DNA from: Rouxiella silvae
GTDB lineage: Bacteria; Pseudomonadota; Gammaproteobacteria; Enterobacterales; Enterobacteriaceae
Length of the DNA stretch: 64,000 nt
Direction: 5' to 3'
Assembly (NCBI RefSeq): GCF_002093625.1
Contig: NZ_MRWD01000007.1
Location: 42,155 to 106,154, forward strand
A model generated the notes under the pieces. That model was not told the origin of the DNA and searched no databases. It saw only the letters and a program-made list of their open reading frames with translations. Made by a program: the position numbers and the translations under genes. Shown here piece after piece: positions 41,424 through 53,267 of the stretch (positions are counted from its first letter, which is position 1; every line of letters starts with the position of its first letter).

Positions 41424-44317
41424 TGATGGCTTACCACCACCAGACGAATGGCGTCTAAACGCCAGTTCGCCTCGTTTAGGCTGCTCAGAACCTGCTGGCG
41501 ATTCGATTCAATCGACTCGAGTTCATCGTCACGAATGTTAGGGTTCACTTCTTTTAACGCTTTCAAACGTTCTAGCTCAAGCGTCAGCTGGAGATCGGCC
41601 TCAATCTTGGCAGCGGCAATCAGTGCCTGCGCCTCAACGGCCACCAGCGGCTCGGCCTGTTGCAGCATGGCGTGAACGTCTTGCTGCACGGCGTTAACCA
41701 GTTTGCTGGAGTTGTGACGATTGATTGCATTCAACTGGCGGTTAAAGCTTTCAAACTCGACCTGTGCTGCCAGATTGGTGCCTTTACGGTCCATCAGCAT
41801 GCGCACCGGCGTTGGCGGCAGGAAGCGCGTCAGCTGTAGGTGTTTAGGCGCTTGGCACTCGACAACGTACAGCAGTTCGGCAAGCAGTGTGCCAACCGGC
41901 AGTGCTTTGTTTTTCAAAATAGACACCGCGCAACTGCCGGTATCGCCGGAGAGGATCAGGTCCAGACCGTTGCGGATAATCGGGTGTTCCCAACTGATAA
42001 ACTGCGCGTCTTCACGCGACAGTGCCTGCTCACGGTCGAAGGTCACGGTGCAACCGTCCTGCGGCAAACCTGGGAAATCAGGCACTAGCATGTGATCGGA
42101 CGGCGTCAGGATGATCAGGTTGTCGCTGCGATCTTCCTGATTAATGCCTACAATATCAAACAGATTGAGCGCAAAGTTCACCAGATTAACGTCATTGTCC
42201 TGCTCGCCAATCGCGGTGGCCAGTGCCTGAGCCGGTTCGCCGCCGTTGGAGTGCATTTCGAGCAGGCGGTCTCTGCCCTGTTCGAGCTGCTGCTTAAGGG
42301 TATCGTGCTGCTCGCGGCAGGCAAGAATAAAGGCGTCTAGCCCGTCCTGTTCTGCTGGCGTAGCCAGGAAACCGATCAGTTGTTGATAGCTGGCGTCATA
42401 AATAGTACGACCGGTAGGGCAGGTGTGCTCAAACGCATCCAGGCCTTCGTGGAACCAGCGCAGCAGAATAGCCTGAGCAGTCTGCTCCAGATAAGGCACC
42501 ATGATTTCAATGTCGTTTAGCTGGCCAATACGGTCCAGACGGCCAATGCGCTGTTCGAGCAGGTCTGGGTTAAACGGCAAGTCGAACATCACCATTTTGC
42601 TGGCAAATTGGAAATTGCGGCCTTCTGAGCCGATTTCAGAACACAGCAGAACCTGTGCGCCGTTTTCTTCCGAAGCAAAATAGGCGGCCGCGCGGTCGCG
42701 TTCAATAATAGACAGACCTTCGTGGAACACGGCGGCACGAATCGCTTCACGCTCGCGCAGCACCTGCTCCAGCTGCAGCGCCGTGGCGGCCTTGGCGCAG
42801 ATAACCAGCACCTTTTTGTCGCGGTTGGCCGTCAGGTAGCCCAGCAGCCACTCAACGCGAGGATCAAAGTTCCACCAGGTCGCATTATCCCCTTCAAATT
42901 CTTGATAAATCTGTTCTGGATAAAGCATGTCCAGCGCACGGGCTTCTTCGGTTTTCTTACTGCCCATGATGCCAGAAACCTTGATAGCGGTTTGATACTG
43001 AGTCGGCAACGGCAGTTTAATTGACTGTAAATGACGTGCAGGGAAGCCCTTAACGCCGTTACGAGTGTTACGGAACAGCACGCGGCTGGTGCCGTGGCGG
43101 TCCATCAGCATCGCGACCAATTTTTTGGCCGCGTCTTCATCACCTTTATTGGCAGCGCTGAGCAGGGCGTCAACATCGGCATTGCCCACGCTTTCGCCTA
43201 GCAGCGCCAGCGCATCGGGCGTCAGCGGCTGTTTGTTAAGCAGCAGCGTGACCGCATCGGCGACCGGCTGGTATTGCTGTTGTTCTTCGATGAACTCTTC
43301 GTAATCGTGGAAACGATCCGGGTCCAGCAGGCGCAGGCGTGCAAAGTGGCTTTCTTGGCCGAGCTGCTCGGGCGTTGCCGTCAACAGCAGCACGCTGGGA
43401 ATTGTCTGTGCAAGCTGCTCAATCACCATGTATTCACGGCTTGGCGCTTCTTCGCTCCACACCAAGTGATGGGCTTCATCAACCACCAGCATGTCCCATT
43501 CGGCCTCGGTAAGCTCTTCAAGGCGCTGCTTGTTGCGGCGAACGAAGTCCAGTGAACAGATAACAAGCTGTTCAGATTCAAACGGGTTGGTGGCGTCGTG
43601 GCGCGATTCGGCGTAACGGTCGTCATCAAACAGCGAGAAATGCAGGTTGAAGCGGCGCATCATTTCGACCAGCCACTGGTGTTGCAGGGTTTCCGGCACT
43701 ACGATCAGCACACGCTCGGCGCGGCCCGAAAGCAGTTGCTGGTGGATAATCATGCCTGCTTCTATGGTTTTACCCAGACCGACTTCGTCTGCCAGCAGTA
43801 CGCGAGGCGCATGGCGCTGACCCACTTCATAAGCAATATGTAGTTGGTGTGGGATCAGGCTGGCGCGCATACCTCGCAGGCCGCCAAACTCGAGGCGGAA
43901 CTGTTCACGCTGGTATTTACGTGCGCGAAAACGCAGGGCAAAACGGTCCATACGATCAATTTGACCCGCGAACAGGCGGTCTTGTGGCTTGCTGAACGTC
44001 AGCTTGCTGTCGAGCAGGACCTCACGCATCGCGACACCTTCTTCCTCGGTGTCCAGACGAATACCCACATAAGTGAGCAAACCTTTGTCCTCAACGACTT
44101 CTTCAACTTTCAGTTGCCATCCCTCATGACAACTGATGGTATCGCCCGGATTAAACATTACGCGGGTGATGGGGGAATCATTTCTGGCATACAGGCGGTT
44201 TTCACCAGTAGCGGGGAAAAGCACAGTCACCATGCGCGCGTCTACCGCAACAATCGTACCTAAACCTAATTCGCTTTCCGTATCGCTGATCCAGCGTTGA
44301 CCAAGTGTAAAGGGCAT
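41420..44317 (-). CDS. rapA: RNA polymerase recycling ATPase RapA (HepA)
   Basis: Swi2/Snf2-type ATPase that binds core RNA polymerase and promotes recycling. The 965-residue protein (E. coli 968) has N-terminal Tudor-like domains (about 1-110), the helicase core with [15 protein letters not shown] (Walker A, about 175-190) and [13 protein letters not shown], and the second RecA lobe with [12 protein letters not shown]. The start [20 protein letters not shown] is conserved. rluA overlaps its 3' end; polB lies 195 bp upstream. Confidence 0.97.
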   Translation of the reverse strand: MPFTLGQRWISDTESELGLGTIVAVDARMVTVLFPATGENRLYARNDSPITRVMFNPGDTISCHEGWQLKVEEVVEDKGLLTYVGIRLDTEEEGVAMREVLLDSKLTFSKPQDRLFAGQIDRMDRFALRFRARKYQREQFRLEFGGLRGMRASLIPHQLHIAYEVGQRHAPRVLLADEVGLGKTIEAGMIIHQQLLSGRAERVLIVVPETLQHQWLVEMMRRFNLHFSLFDDDRYAESRHDATNPFESEQLVICSLDFVRRNKQRLEELTEAEWDMLVVDEAHHLVWSEEAPSREYMVIEQLAQTIPSVLLLTATPEQLGQESHFARLRLLDPDRFHDYEEFIEEQQQYQPVADAVTLLLNKQPLTPDALALLGESVGNADVDALLSAANKGDEDAAKKLVAMLMDRHGTSRVLFRNTRNGVKGFPARHLQSIKLPLPTQYQTAIKVSGIMGSKKTEEARALDMLYPEQIYQEFEGDNATWWNFDPRVEWLLGYLTANRDKKVLVICAKAATALQLEQVLREREAIRAAVFHEGLSIIERDRAAAYFASEENGAQVLLCSEIGSEGRNFQFASKMVMFDLPFNPDLLEQRIGRLDRIGQLNDIEIMVPYLEQTAQAILLRWFHEGLDAFEHTCPTGRTIYDASYQQLIGFLATPAEQDGLDAFILACREQHDTLKQQLEQGRDRLLEMHSNGGEPAQALATAIGEQDNDVNLVNFALNLFDIVGINQEDRSDNLIILTPSDHMLVPDFPGLPQDGCTVTFDREQALSREDAQFISWEHPIIRNGLDLILSGDTGSCAVSILKNKALPVGTLLAELLYVVECQAPKHLQLTRFLPPTPVRMLMDRKGTNLAAQVEFESFNRQLNAINRHNSSKLVNAVQQDVHAMLQQAEPLVAVEAQALIAAAKIEADLQLTLELERLKALKEVNPNIRDDELESIESNRQQVLSSLNEANWRLDAIRLVVVSHQ

Positions 44318-44511
44318 AATGTCTCTCTGTGCTTTGTGTCTATTGGGCTGAAGTGCCCTTTCTATTCAGTTCTTAAACGTTGAGTAATAGCTTTTCTTTC
44401 CCCGCCCAAAAGGCGTGGAGTCTTTAAATGTGTGAGAGTAGATAAGAAATGGGAAAGGGCGCTATGTTAATTGATGGTAGGCCGTTCGTCACCTTTCATT
44501 GCGCCTTCTGG

Positions 44512-46893
44512 TTAAAACAATCCCATTTGCCCCGTTATCAGTGTAGCAAAATCGTCCTGCAGGAACGGCAAAATGCCGTCGGCAACCGGCTCGAGCTGCT
44601 TCTCGATATAATGGTCGTAATCGATAGGGGAGCGTCGATTCTCGAGCGGCTCCGGCCCCGAGGTGGTCATTACATAGCTTATCCACCCGCCGTTCTGGTA
44701 CTGCATTGGGCGACCATTGGCCTGATTGTATTCGTCCGCAAGCCGCGCCGCACGCACGTGGGGCGGCACGTTGCGTTCGTATTCACTCAGACGGCGACGC
44801 AGGCGTTTGCGATACACAAGTTGGTCGTCAAACTCGCCGTTTAGGGTGCTGGCGACATAGTCGCGGATGTAATCTTGGTAAGGTTGTTGGTGGAATATTC
44901 GCTCATACAGCGCCTGCTGAAAAGTTTGGGCCAGCGGCGTCCAGTCTGTACGGACGGTTTCCAGCCCCTTATAGACAATATGCTCGCCCTTGGCGTCTTT
45001 CACCAAGCCAGCATAGCGTTTTTTACTGCCCAACTCTGACCCACGGATCGTTGGCATCAAAAAGCGTTGATAGTGCGTTTCAAACTCCAGTTCTAGCGCA
45101 CTTTCGAGGCCCAGCTCCCGTTCAAGATGCGTTTTCCACCACTGATTAACCTTGATAACCAGGCGCTTGCCGATTTCGTCGGCCTCTTCTGCTGCATGGG
45201 CGCGGTTGAGCCAGACAAAGGTCGAGTCGGTGTCACCATAAATCACCTGATAGCCCTCTTCTTCAATCAGCTGGCGAGTTTGCTGCATGATAGCGTGACC
45301 GCGTAGGGTGATTGATGAAGCAAGCCGCGAGTCAAAAAAGCGGCAGCTGCTGGTGCCCAATACCCCGTATAGTGCGTTCATGATAATTTTAAGCGCCTGA
45401 GAGAGCGGGTGATTTTTTTGCTTTTTGGCCACTTCTCGGCCCTGCCAGATCTGGCGGACAATTTCCGGCAGGCAGTGTTGAGTGCGTGAAAAACGCGCCT
45501 CGCGAAAGCCAGGTATAGAATGCGCGTCGTCAGGTTGGTCCAGACCGGTTATCAATCCCACGGGATCGATTAAAAAGGTACGGATTATCGACGGGTACAG
45601 GCTTTTATAGTCAAGCACCAGCACTGAATCGTACAGCCCAGGGCGAGAGTCCATCACAAATCCACCTGGACTGTTTTCTTCCGGCCGTTCGCCCATATTA
45701 GGTGCCACGTAGCCGATGCGGTGCATGCGTGGCAGGTAGAGATGCGTAAATGCTGCCACCGAACCGCCGCTGCGGTCGGCGGCCAAACCAGTCACCGAGG
45801 CACGCTCCAACAAGAATGAAAGCAGCTCCGTTTTTGCAAATATTCGCGTGACCAGCTCGCAGTCTTTAAGGTTGTAGCGGGCAAGGGCAGGCTTGTCCTC
45901 TCGAAACCGTTGCTCAATTTCTGCCAGACGTTGGTAGGGGTTGTCAATCGCTTTACCCTCGCCGAGCAAAGTTTGCGAGACGTATTCCAGACTAAAAGAG
46001 GGGAAGTTCCAGGTCGCGGATTTTAATGCTTCAATGCCGTCAATGATTAAGCGGCCGGTGGCTTGCGCAAAAAAGTGCCCCTGTTTAAAGCCGTGTTCAC
46101 GCCACTCAAGGGCACTGCCGTCGCGGCCAAAACGCAGCGGAATTTTGTAGCGCTCGGCGTGTTTTTGCAAAACGCGCAGGTCAAACTGCACGACGTTCCA
46201 GCCAATAATTGCATCGGGGTCGTACTGCGCCAGCCAGTCGTTGAGCTTTTGCAGCAGCATTGGGCGGCTTTCAACGTACTCAAGAATGAAATCTCCGTGG
46301 CTGTCCGGCACGCCGTTGGGCGGCCCCAGCATGTAGACGTGGCGCTGGCCGCAGCCTTCAAGTCCAATGCAGTAAAGCTCGCCGTTGCCGCTGGTTTCGA
46401 TATCAAGTGAGCAGAGCTTGAGACTGGGCCGATAGTCTTCGGCGGCCTTCATTTTAACATTCAGCAATGTGCCGTCGGCATCTGGAGTTCCGCTAAACCA
46501 AACGGGGGCAGTGATGAAGCGCTCCATCAGGAACCGCTCTGGAGGGCGAATATCGGCCTCATAAAGGGCGATGCCGCTGTCTTTTAATATCTTCTCGATG
46601 CGCATCAGTTGGCGATGCCCTTTGCAATAAAGGCCCAAGATCGGGCGCAGGCGAAAATCTTTCAGAGGCAGGGGGCGAAGGTTGTAGCCTTTTTCTGTCT
46701 GTAGCAGTTTTTGCGCGCTATCTTGTTGTTCTGCAGCTAAAAAGGCTACCGACTCTTGAGGGGGAAGTCTGACTTTTTGCGGGCCGTCATCGGTCGCTAA
46801 CCAGAATTCAACCTCCGTACCGCGCGGCGTATCTCGCCAGTGTCGCGTGAGAACAAAGCCCGTGCGTGGTGGCGTTGGCTGATGGTTTGGCAC
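44512..46893 (-). CDS. polB: DNA polymerase II
   Basis: SOS-induced family B polymerase with 3'-5' proofreading, used in replication restart and lesion bypass. The 793-residue protein (E. coli 783) has exonuclease motif I in [18 protein letters not shown], polymerase motifs [14 protein letters not shown] and [10 protein letters not shown], and the C-terminal GQMGLF clamp-binding peptide. The start is GTG at 46893, eight residues before the conserved [17 protein letters not shown]; no good SD is visible. A half-conserved LexA site lies about 100 bp upstream. Confidence 0.96.
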   Translation of the reverse strand: MPNHQPTPPRTGFVLTRHWRDTPRGTEVEFWLATDDGPQKVRLPPQESVAFLAAEQQDSAQKLLQTEKGYNLRPLPLKDFRLRPILGLYCKGHRQLMRIEKILKDSGIALYEADIRPPERFLMERFITAPVWFSGTPDADGTLLNVKMKAAEDYRPSLKLCSLDIETSGNGELYCIGLEGCGQRHVYMLGPPNGVPDSHGDFILEYVESRPMLLQKLNDWLAQYDPDAIIGWNVVQFDLRVLQKHAERYKIPLRFGRDGSALEWREHGFKQGHFFAQATGRLIIDGIEALKSATWNFPSFSLEYVSQTLLGEGKAIDNPYQRLAEIEQRFREDKPALARYNLKDCELVTRIFAKTELLSFLLERASVTGLAADRSGGSVAAFTHLYLPRMHRIGYVAPNMGERPEENSPGGFVMDSRPGLYDSVLVLDYKSLYPSIIRTFLIDPVGLITGLDQPDDAHSIPGFREARFSRTQHCLPEIVRQIWQGREVAKKQKNHPLSQALKIIMNALYGVLGTSSCRFFDSRLASSITLRGHAIMQQTRQLIEEEGYQVIYGDTDSTFVWLNRAHAAEEADEIGKRLVIKVNQWWKTHLERELGLESALELEFETHYQRFLMPTIRGSELGSKKRYAGLVKDAKGEHIVYKGLETVRTDWTPLAQTFQQALYERIFHQQPYQDYIRDYVASTLNGEFDDQLVYRKRLRRRLSEYERNVPPHVRAARLADEYNQANGRPMQYQNGGWISYVMTTSGPEPLENRRSPIDYDHYIEKQLEPVADGILPFLQDDFATLITGQMGLF

Positions 46894-47271
46894 AGTAGCG
46901 TGGTTGATAACGGCCTCGATAAATAACGAATTATTGCCTCGGACTGCGGCTGAAAACGCAGGCGGAGTAGTGCGAAACAGATGTTAAATATAGCATGGTT
47001 ATTTATACAGTTCTCGCGGATAAAAAAGTGGTCTGCTGAAAGAACTTCGCGAGGGAATAAATGAACATACAATTACTGGGTTGACTCGCCTTTACCATTT
47101 ACCGACAATTCAGCCTCTTTCATTTTGGCTTAAGCTGTGTCGGGTAAACTGTCTGGGAACCTGCGCAGAGAGTCATCCACCTGTTGTGAATCGACAGTCT
47201 TCAGCCTTGAACTACATGAAGTAATAAAAGGTTTGCTGTACGCCTGATGCGTATCTTAACTCTGGAATTTT
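46894..47271. other. polB-yabI spacer (position of ara genes in E. coli)
   Basis: 378 bp with divergent promoters. In E. coli araDAB and araC lie between polB and yabI; no trace of them is seen. Apart from the LexA-like site I see no gene or clear repeat here. Confidence 0.65.
46993..47010 (-). promoter_or_regulatory. Candidate degenerate LexA box of polB
   Basis: On the minus strand CTGTATAAATAACCAT. The left half and spacer start equal the E. coli polB SOS box (CTGTATAAAACCACAG), but the right half matches the ACAG end at only two of four bases. It is followed by GCTATATTTAAC, a possible -10. Confidence 0.4.
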
Positions 47272-48039
47272 ATGGAAGCCTATCTACAACATTTAGTCGC
47301 TCAGTCAGTCGGTTTTGCTCTAATTATTGTTTCCGTTGTGGCATTTTTCGAGTCATTGGCACTGGTAGGATTGCTATTGCCCGGCACGGTCATGATGGCA
47401 ACCTTGGGTACGCTGATTGGCAGTGGCCAAGTGGGCCTGTATGAAGCTTGGTTAGCCGCGGGGTTGGGCTGTTTTCTAGGCGACTGGGTATCGTACTTTA
47501 TGGGTCGAGGATTCAAAGGACCGTTACATAATTGGTCGTTTTTGAAACGCTATCAGGCGCTGCTCGATAAAACCGGCTACGCCCTTGAGCGCCACAGCTT
47601 TGCAACGGTTATTCTTGGGCGTTTTATTGGGCCTACGCGTCCGCTGGTTCCGCTGGTGGCGGGTATGTTAAATCTACCACCGTTAAAATTCGCACCGCCG
47701 AACATTGTCGGCTGCATTACCTGGCCACCGGTGTACTTTTTACCGGGCATTCTTGCCGGTGTGGCTATCGATATTCCCCACAGTCACAGCAGTACGGTGT
47801 TTAAGTGGACGCTGTTTATTACCGTAGTGCTTATCTGGTTAAGCGCTTGGTTGGTGTGGCGTTGGGTGCGTTCTGGTAAGGCCAGCGCTGACGCTGTTTC
47901 TGCCTGGTTACCGTTAGCGCGTTTGCGCTGGGTTAGCGTGCTGAGCATGTCCGCCACGTTGGTGAGCATTTTTATGCTGAGCAAGCAGCCTTTGATGCCG
48001 ATTTATGCACACCTGCTCTTCAAGGTTATTACTCGCTAA
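47272..48039 (+). CDS. yabI: DedA-family membrane protein YabI
   Basis: A 255-residue inner membrane protein of the DedA (SNARE-associated/VTT) family, some of which flip undecaprenyl phosphate or phosphatidylethanolamine. The blocks [34 protein letters not shown] and [18 protein letters not shown] match E. coli YabI. Its own function is not established. Its 3' end overlaps the convergent thiQ by 11 bases. Confidence 0.93.
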   Translation: MEAYLQHLVAQSVGFALIIVSVVAFFESLALVGLLLPGTVMMATLGTLIGSGQVGLYEAWLAAGLGCFLGDWVSYFMGRGFKGPLHNWSFLKRYQALLDKTGYALERHSFATVILGRFIGPTRPLVPLVAGMLNLPPLKFAPPNIVGCITWPPVYFLPGILAGVAIDIPHSHSSTVFKWTLFITVVLIWLSAWLVWRWVRSGKASADAVSAWLPLARLRWVSVLSMSATLVSIFMLSKQPLMPIYAHLLFKVITR

Positions 48040-48745
48040 CCCGAATTGCCTTGGCTATTCCCAATATTTCGGCTTCCGCTACGGTGCCATCAATGAGTGC
48101 CTGAGTGGGGCCGTCGTAATAGATACGGCCATCGACTACCAGCAGCGTTCTTTCGGCGATGCGTGCCGCGTCATCAAGATTGTGCGACACCATCATTAGC
48201 GTGAGTTGCTGCTGATGGCAGACATCGTTGAGCAGCGTAAGCATCTCGCTGCGCAGTGCTGGATCCAGCGCGGAAAAAGGCTCATCGAGCAGCAAAATCG
48301 GCTGGCTACGCAGCAGGCACCTAGCCAGTGCTACGCGCTGACGCTGGCCTCCGGAAAGCTGCGACGGAAGACGATCCAGACACGCCTCCAGCCCGACCTG
48401 CTGTGCGCGTTCCTGTAGCTTCTGCTTTTGTTCTGCGCTGAGTTTCAGGCCCGGATGCAGTCCCAACCCCATGTTTTGGCGTACTGTGAGATGTGAAAAC
48501 AGGTTATTTTCCTGAAACAGCATCGAGACAGGCCGTTTGGCGGGCGGAGTTTGGGTATGATCCTGTTGATTTAGCTCGATTTTCCCCAATCCAGGCAAAA
48601 GAAAACCGGCAATCAGGCTGAGCAGGGTACTTTTACCTGCGCCGCTAGGACCGAGAATGGCGACTCGCTCACCGGCCGCAACGTGTAAATCGAAGCGCAT
48701 CGGCAAATTTTCGTACAGATAAGTGACTTTATTGAGTGTCAGCAT
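48029..48745 (-). CDS. thiQ: Thiamine ABC transporter, ATP-binding protein
   Basis: ATPase of the ThiBPQ importer for thiamine and its phosphates. The 238-residue protein has Walker [17 protein letters not shown] (about 32-47), the Q loop [11 protein letters not shown], signature [16 protein letters not shown] and Walker [14 protein letters not shown]. It overlaps thiP by 17 bases and yabI (opposite strand) by 11. Confidence 0.96.
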   Translation of the reverse strand: MLTLNKVTYLYENLPMRFDLHVAAGERVAILGPSGAGKSTLLSLIAGFLLPGLGKIELNQQDHTQTPPAKRPVSMLFQENNLFSHLTVRQNMGLGLHPGLKLSAEQKQKLQERAQQVGLEACLDRLPSQLSGGQRQRVALARCLLRSQPILLLDEPFSALDPALRSEMLTLLNDVCHQQQLTLMMVSHNLDDAARIAERTLLVVDGRIYYDGPTQALIDGTVAEAEILGIAKAIRVSE

Positions 48746-50339
48746 GGCGGCCCGGTAATCTTTCGATGAGGGTAAACAGCAAGAAGCAGAGTATTAACAG
48801 CAGCATGGCGGTCACCGCCCCTTGTTGCGTACGGTAAGACCCCATTTGCTGATAGAGATAGAAAGGCAAGGTGCGGAAACTTTCGTTACCAAACAGGGCA
48901 ATAACGCCAAAATCACCCAGCGACAGCACGCAGGCAAACGCCAATGCCTGCGTCATTGGGCGTTTAAGCGCGCTGAGTTCAATCCATCGCAGTCGATTCC
49001 AGCCGTGCATATCAAGCGAAAGGCACAGCTGAGAGTAGCGTTCGGCCACGTCGCGCATCGGGTTTTCAAGCACTTTTAGCGCATAGGGAACGGCCATCAG
49101 GGCGTTAGTGAGTATCACCAGCGGCCACGGCGACTGCGGCAGGCCGACGCTGTCGTTGAGCAGTAAAAAGAAGCCAGTGGCGAGCACGATACCGGGCATC
49201 GCTAAAATCAGCATGCCCGAAAGCTCTAATCCCTGACCCCAGCTAGCCCGCTGACGCAGGCGCAGCTCGCGGCTGCTCCACAGCAACATCGTTGCCAGCA
49301 GCAGACACAGTATTCCGCTGCCCGCAGCCAGACGCAGCGACATCCATAGCGACTGCCAAAGCGCCTGTTGGTGAAGCACGTCGAGCAGGCTGTGATTGAG
49401 GCCACCGACAATCACCGCCAGCAGTGGCGGTACAATAAGTAGTAGCGCGAGGGCAATGAGCAGGGTGTCGCACACTCGGCGAAAAGCGGAGTCGGCAGGG
49501 TCACGCCAGCGCTGCGCGTGAGTGTGGCCCACCGGTAAAGCCTGGCTGAGCTTTTGGCTTAACAGCACCAATCCCAAACAGCAAAAAAGTTGGATGAGGG
49601 CCAATAGGGCCGCGCGTCCAAGGTTGTAGTCGTAGCTGAGGGCCTGATAAATAGCCAACTCAATGGTCGTGGCCTTGGGGCCGCCGCCGAGGGACAAGAC
49701 GGTGGCAAAACTGGCAAAACACAGCATAAAAATCAGCGCAGCGGCGGGTAAAATTTGCCGTTTGAGGGCTGGCCACTCGACAAATCTGAACTGTTGCCAG
49801 CCGTTCATGCCCAGCTGTGCGGCAATTTGACGCTGCTCAATGGCAACGTTTTCAAGCGATTGCAGCAGCAGGCGCGTAGCCAGCGGTAGATTGAAAAATA
49901 CGTGAGCGAGCAGAATGCCCTGCAGGCCATAGGGTGAAAATCGATATTGCAGCCCGAGCATGGTGCACAGCGCGGCGAGCCACCCTTCGCGGCCATAAAC
50001 GCTAAGAATACCAAATACCGCCACCAACACCGGCAGCACCAGTGTCATGGCGCAAAGCCTCAGCAGCCATTGCCGGCCCGGAAAGCGCCGACGATAAAGG
50101 CTTCTTGCCAACAGAATGGCAGGCAGCACTGAGCACAGCGCTGACAGAAGCGCCTGCCAAAAGGTGAAACGAATAACGTGCCACAAATAACTATCCTGCC
50201 AGAGCGACTGTACCGAGAGTTCCGGCGCGTGGCGCAACAGCGACCCCAGTGCCAAACCGGCAACTAGCAGGATAATCAGTCCGGCTATAACGCCTGGCCA
50301 CAGCCAGGACGGTATCAGTGGCTGACGGCGTTCTGCCAT
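48729..50339 (-). CDS. thiP: Thiamine ABC transporter, permease
   Basis: A 536-residue fused permease with two repeats of six membrane helices and two EAA-type loops ([22 protein letters not shown] and the [20 protein letters not shown] region). The ATG at 50339 begins [17 protein letters not shown] as in E. coli; four codons upstream are open but unneeded. It overlaps thiB by 25 bases. Confidence 0.96.
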   Translation of the reverse strand: MAERRQPLIPSWLWPGVIAGLIILLVAGLALGSLLRHAPELSVQSLWQDSYLWHVIRFTFWQALLSALCSVLPAILLARSLYRRRFPGRQWLLRLCAMTLVLPVLVAVFGILSVYGREGWLAALCTMLGLQYRFSPYGLQGILLAHVFFNLPLATRLLLQSLENVAIEQRQIAAQLGMNGWQQFRFVEWPALKRQILPAAALIFMLCFASFATVLSLGGGPKATTIELAIYQALSYDYNLGRAALLALIQLFCCLGLVLLSQKLSQALPVGHTHAQRWRDPADSAFRRVCDTLLIALALLLIVPPLLAVIVGGLNHSLLDVLHQQALWQSLWMSLRLAAGSGILCLLLATMLLWSSRELRLRQRASWGQGLELSGMLILAMPGIVLATGFFLLLNDSVGLPQSPWPLVILTNALMAVPYALKVLENPMRDVAERYSQLCLSLDMHGWNRLRWIELSALKRPMTQALAFACVLSLGDFGVIALFGNESFRTLPFYLYQQMGSYRTQQGAVTAMLLLILCFLLFTLIERLPGRHADTQ

Positions 50340-51313
50340 GCCTGGATCCATTTACTGCGATTTTCTGCCACGGTTTTAGCGCTGTATTGCAGTGAAATAG
50401 CCGGGACGGTGAGGGTATCGTAACCGGCTGGCAAAGGAGTTTTCACTACTGGATACATCCAGTTGCCGGTCGGGATAGCATTCTGGAATCCAGGGCTGGT
50501 GACAAACTTCATAAATTGAGCTGCCAACTGCGGGTGTTTGCTGGCGGCGAGCTGCCCGGCGACTTCAACCTGCATATAGTGGCCTTCGCTGAAGTTGGCC
50601 GCCGCATAGTTGTCTTTTTTCTCTTCGATAATGTGATACGCCGGGGAAGTGGTGTAGCTCAAGACCAAATCGCTCTCACCTTTAAGGAACAGACCGTAGG
50701 CTTCGCTCCATCCCTTGGTGACGGTGACCGTTTTTTTCGCCAACTTCTGCCAGGCCTCTGGGGCTTTATCGCCATAGACTTTCTGCATCCATAACAACAG
50801 GCCCAGACCCGGCGTGCTGGTGCGAGGGTCTTCATAAATGATTTTCCACGGCTGTGGGCTGTCGACCAGATCCTGCAAGCTTTTCGGCGGGTTTTTCAGT
50901 TTGTCTTTGTTATAAACGAAGGCGAAATAGCCATAGTCATAAGGCACGAAAGTGCTGTCGTTCCAGCCGCCAGGAATATCCAGATGCGTTTTATCAACCG
51001 CGGATTTGGCGAAGAGGCCCGTTTGTTCGGCGGCCTGTAGCAGATTATTATCCAATCCAACAACGACGTCAGCCGGGCTGTTTTTCCCTTCCATACGCAG
51101 ACGGTTAAGCAGAGATACGCCGTCTTCGAGCGGTACGTATTTCAGTTCACAGCCGCAATCGGCTTCAAACGCTTTTTTAATCGCTGGGCCAGGGCCCCAA
51201 TCGGCAGAGAAAGAGTCGTAGGTGTAGACGGTCAGAACGGGCTTGGCGGCCAGCGCCGGGGCAGAAACAATCAGCAGGCAGGGCAGTAATTTTTTAAACA
51301 CTTTGCACTCCAT
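50315..51313 (-). CDS. thiB: Thiamine ABC transporter, periplasmic binding protein
   Basis: The 332-residue periplasmic protein binds thiamine, TMP and TPP. It has a signal peptide (cleaved after ALAA, about residue 23) and the family blocks VYTYDSFSADWGPGPAIKKAF, LEDGVSLLNRLRMEGK and AIPTGNWMYPVV. The ATG at 51313 has GAAGG six bases upstream; a GTG four codons in (GGAG inside the first codons) is a less likely alternative. First gene of thiBPQ and controlled by the TPP riboswitch upstream. Confidence 0.96.
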   Translation of the reverse strand: MECKVFKKLLPCLLIVSAPALAAKPVLTVYTYDSFSADWGPGPAIKKAFEADCGCELKYVPLEDGVSLLNRLRMEGKNSPADVVVGLDNNLLQAAEQTGLFAKSAVDKTHLDIPGGWNDSTFVPYDYGYFAFVYNKDKLKNPPKSLQDLVDSPQPWKIIYEDPRTSTPGLGLLLWMQKVYGDKAPEAWQKLAKKTVTVTKGWSEAYGLFLKGESDLVLSYTTSPAYHIIEEKKDNYAAANFSEGHYMQVEVAGQLAASKHPQLAAQFMKFVTSPGFQNAIPTGNWMYPVVKTPLPAGYDTLTVPAISLQYSAKTVAENRSKWIQAWQNAVSH

Positions 51314-51327
51314 CTTTTACCTTCAAA

Positions 51328-51346
51328 AGTAAAAAGAACTTTTACT
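51328..51346 (-). promoter_or_regulatory. Hairpin between TPP riboswitch and thiB ribosome site
   Basis: AGTAAAAG and CTTTTTACT pair on the transcript three bases before the GAAGG ribosome site. It could be part of the expression platform that exposes or hides translation initiation. Confidence 0.45.
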
Positions 51347-51393
51347 GTGAAAAGAACAGGCGTGGCAAAGGACTTTGAGTCAGCAAAATGCAC

Positions 51394-51500
51394 TCTCAAA
51401 TCCCTTCGCCGGTATTAACCGGATCAGGTTCGACGGGTTTTTTCTCAGCCTCCTCACTCTTCGCCGCATTGCGCATCGAGTCATTCAGCACCCCGTTGAG
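51394..51500 (-). ncRNA. TPP riboswitch (THI element) of thiBPQ
   Basis: Read on the minus strand, the conserved parts occur in order: CAACGGGGTGCTGAATGA, the GCTGAGA pyrimidine-sensing bulge (51449-51443), then CCTGATCCGGTTAATACCGG and CGAAGGGATTTGAG. This is the thiamine pyrophosphate aptamer; in E. coli the same leader (SroA) represses thiBPQ translation when TPP is bound. No strong terminator follows, which fits translational control. Confidence 0.95.
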
Positions 51501-51544
51501 AACGGCGCTATTGTAGAGATTATGTGACAGGGTTGAAAGCAGGT

Positions 51545-53206
51545 TTATGCCTCCGGAGGCGCAAACCAGGCAGATTTAAAGTCAAACCAGCCCAGCGTGT
51601 TCATTCTTACGCCGCGCATGCTGCGCTGTCCTTGCAGTAATAACCAGTGGTGAAACAGCGGGTGAATATGTCCCTCATTAACCAAATGGTGGGTCCATTC
51701 TGCCAACGCAAGCTCGCCTGCTCGCCACCTGTGGGCCGTTTCTTGTAGTCGGTCGCCCAAACAAAACTGCATCAGCGGCAGTTCAAACAGTGTCGCAAAC
51801 AGTGAGAATTCAATTGGCAGTGTAAAGTTGGCACTGCCGAGCCAGATATCACTCTCGGCATCGCCCTGGTGCCAACTGGCGTAGTCCACGACCTGTACTT
51901 TAAGTTTAACATCATGTTCGGCAAGCAGCGGTGCCATGGCCTGACAGATATCCTGATACTCGGAGTGATCGCTGTAAAAGGTAATAGTCAACTCGGTAAT
52001 ATCGACAGGCTTTGGCCGCTGTATCTGCGGACGGCGGTGATGCCAGCGGGGCAATAGGCCATAGGCCGGTGACCAATAGCGCTGATAAGCCGGTGCCGAG
52101 GCATTGAGCAAAGCAATCGGGTTGAACACTTCTCGCAGCCATTCGCACAGTGCCGAGTTGCTACCTGTTGCCGAACGTTGGTCAAACAGCACAAAGTAGC
52201 ACCCCTCTTCCAGCCGACTTTCAAGCTCATCGTTGGCTGTATCGTCAGCTTGCAGCTGTACGCCAGAGTGAACCAACTCTTCCGTCAGCTCTGGCAAGAC
52301 CCAGATATTGACTTCGTCGAGCAGTGCGCGATAGCCAAAGTAGTCATCGAATGCGCGTATTTTTAGCTGTGTTTGCTGATTTTGCACCACTGCATAGGGG
52401 CCGGTGCCAATAGGATGGCGAGCAAAATCTTCCAACGACTGCCATTCCTGCGGCAAAATAAGTGCATGCACGCTACCCAACAGCCAAGGCAGCCAGTTGT
52501 CAGGTGTGTGAAGATGAATATCAATAACGTTGGCCGTCAGCGATTCAACGCGGGAAATATGGGTAAACAGCGGATGACTTTCAAGGCGAGCAAAAGTGCT
52601 GATGATATCGGCCATTTCCAGCTCTCTGCCGTGGTGAAAATGAATGGCCGGACGAAGGTAAAATCGCCAGTGAAGCGGAGAAATCTCCTGCCAGTGATGG
52701 GCAATGTCACCCCGAAGTTCCCCATTTTCCTCATTTATGCCAACCAGTCCGCTAAATATTTGTCGGGCTAAATGCGTCTCGGAGCGCCGCAGCATGGTGC
52801 CGGGCAACAGGTTGGGCAGGGATCGATAGTAGAGCACGCGCAGAATGTGTTTACCTTGGCGAAAGCGGCGGCCCAACTGTGATAGCAGCATTTGGCGCAC
52901 CACGGTTTTATCACCCACCAGTTGCACCAGTTGGTCTACGCGGTCTTGATCAATCAACTCCTCGGCCCGCAGTCGCTGCACCGCCAGACCGGTAAAAAGA
53001 AAAGTCAGTCGCGACCTTTTGCCTCGCCCGACCTCCGCCTCCCAGTGTATCCAACCTTCCAGTTGCATCTTGTTGAGCAGTGAGCGCATATGTCTACGCG
53101 AGCAGTTAACCACCTCGCTCAGGGCCTGGAGCGTGGTCTCGGTGGATTCGCCGTGGCAAAACTGCCATAAACGAAGGAACTGTTGTTGCAGGCGAGTCGA
53201 TGACAT
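51545..53206 (-). CDS. sgrR: Transcriptional activator SgrR (sgrS regulator)
   Basis: The 553-residue protein has an N-terminal winged-helix DNA-binding domain (about 1-115, [21 protein letters not shown]) and a C-terminal solute-binding-protein domain of the ABC dipeptide type (about 160-500). SgrR senses glucose-phosphate stress and activates sgrS. It is divergent from sgrS and upstream of thiBPQ as in E. coli. Confidence 0.95.
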   Translation of the reverse strand: MSSTRLQQQFLRLWQFCHGESTETTLQALSEVVNCSRRHMRSLLNKMQLEGWIHWEAEVGRGKRSRLTFLFTGLAVQRLRAEELIDQDRVDQLVQLVGDKTVVRQMLLSQLGRRFRQGKHILRVLYYRSLPNLLPGTMLRRSETHLARQIFSGLVGINEENGELRGDIAHHWQEISPLHWRFYLRPAIHFHHGRELEMADIISTFARLESHPLFTHISRVESLTANVIDIHLHTPDNWLPWLLGSVHALILPQEWQSLEDFARHPIGTGPYAVVQNQQTQLKIRAFDDYFGYRALLDEVNIWVLPELTEELVHSGVQLQADDTANDELESRLEEGCYFVLFDQRSATGSNSALCEWLREVFNPIALLNASAPAYQRYWSPAYGLLPRWHHRRPQIQRPKPVDITELTITFYSDHSEYQDICQAMAPLLAEHDVKLKVQVVDYASWHQGDAESDIWLGSANFTLPIEFSLFATLFELPLMQFCLGDRLQETAHRWRAGELALAEWTHHLVNEGHIHPLFHHWLLLQGQRSMRGVRMNTLGWFDFKSAWFAPPEA

Positions 53207-53267
53207 AAAAGAGGAACTCCGCTGGGAAAACTCATCAATTTATCTTTCCCTATATTACGCAGATAAT

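Noticed and set aside
44401..44425. CCCGCC/GGCG-type hairpin between rapA and polB
   Set aside because: Short imperfect stem and no T run on the strand that would need termination.
46063..46410. 115-codon plus-strand frame inside polB
   Set aside because: Antisense shadow of the polB exonuclease domain; no start signals.
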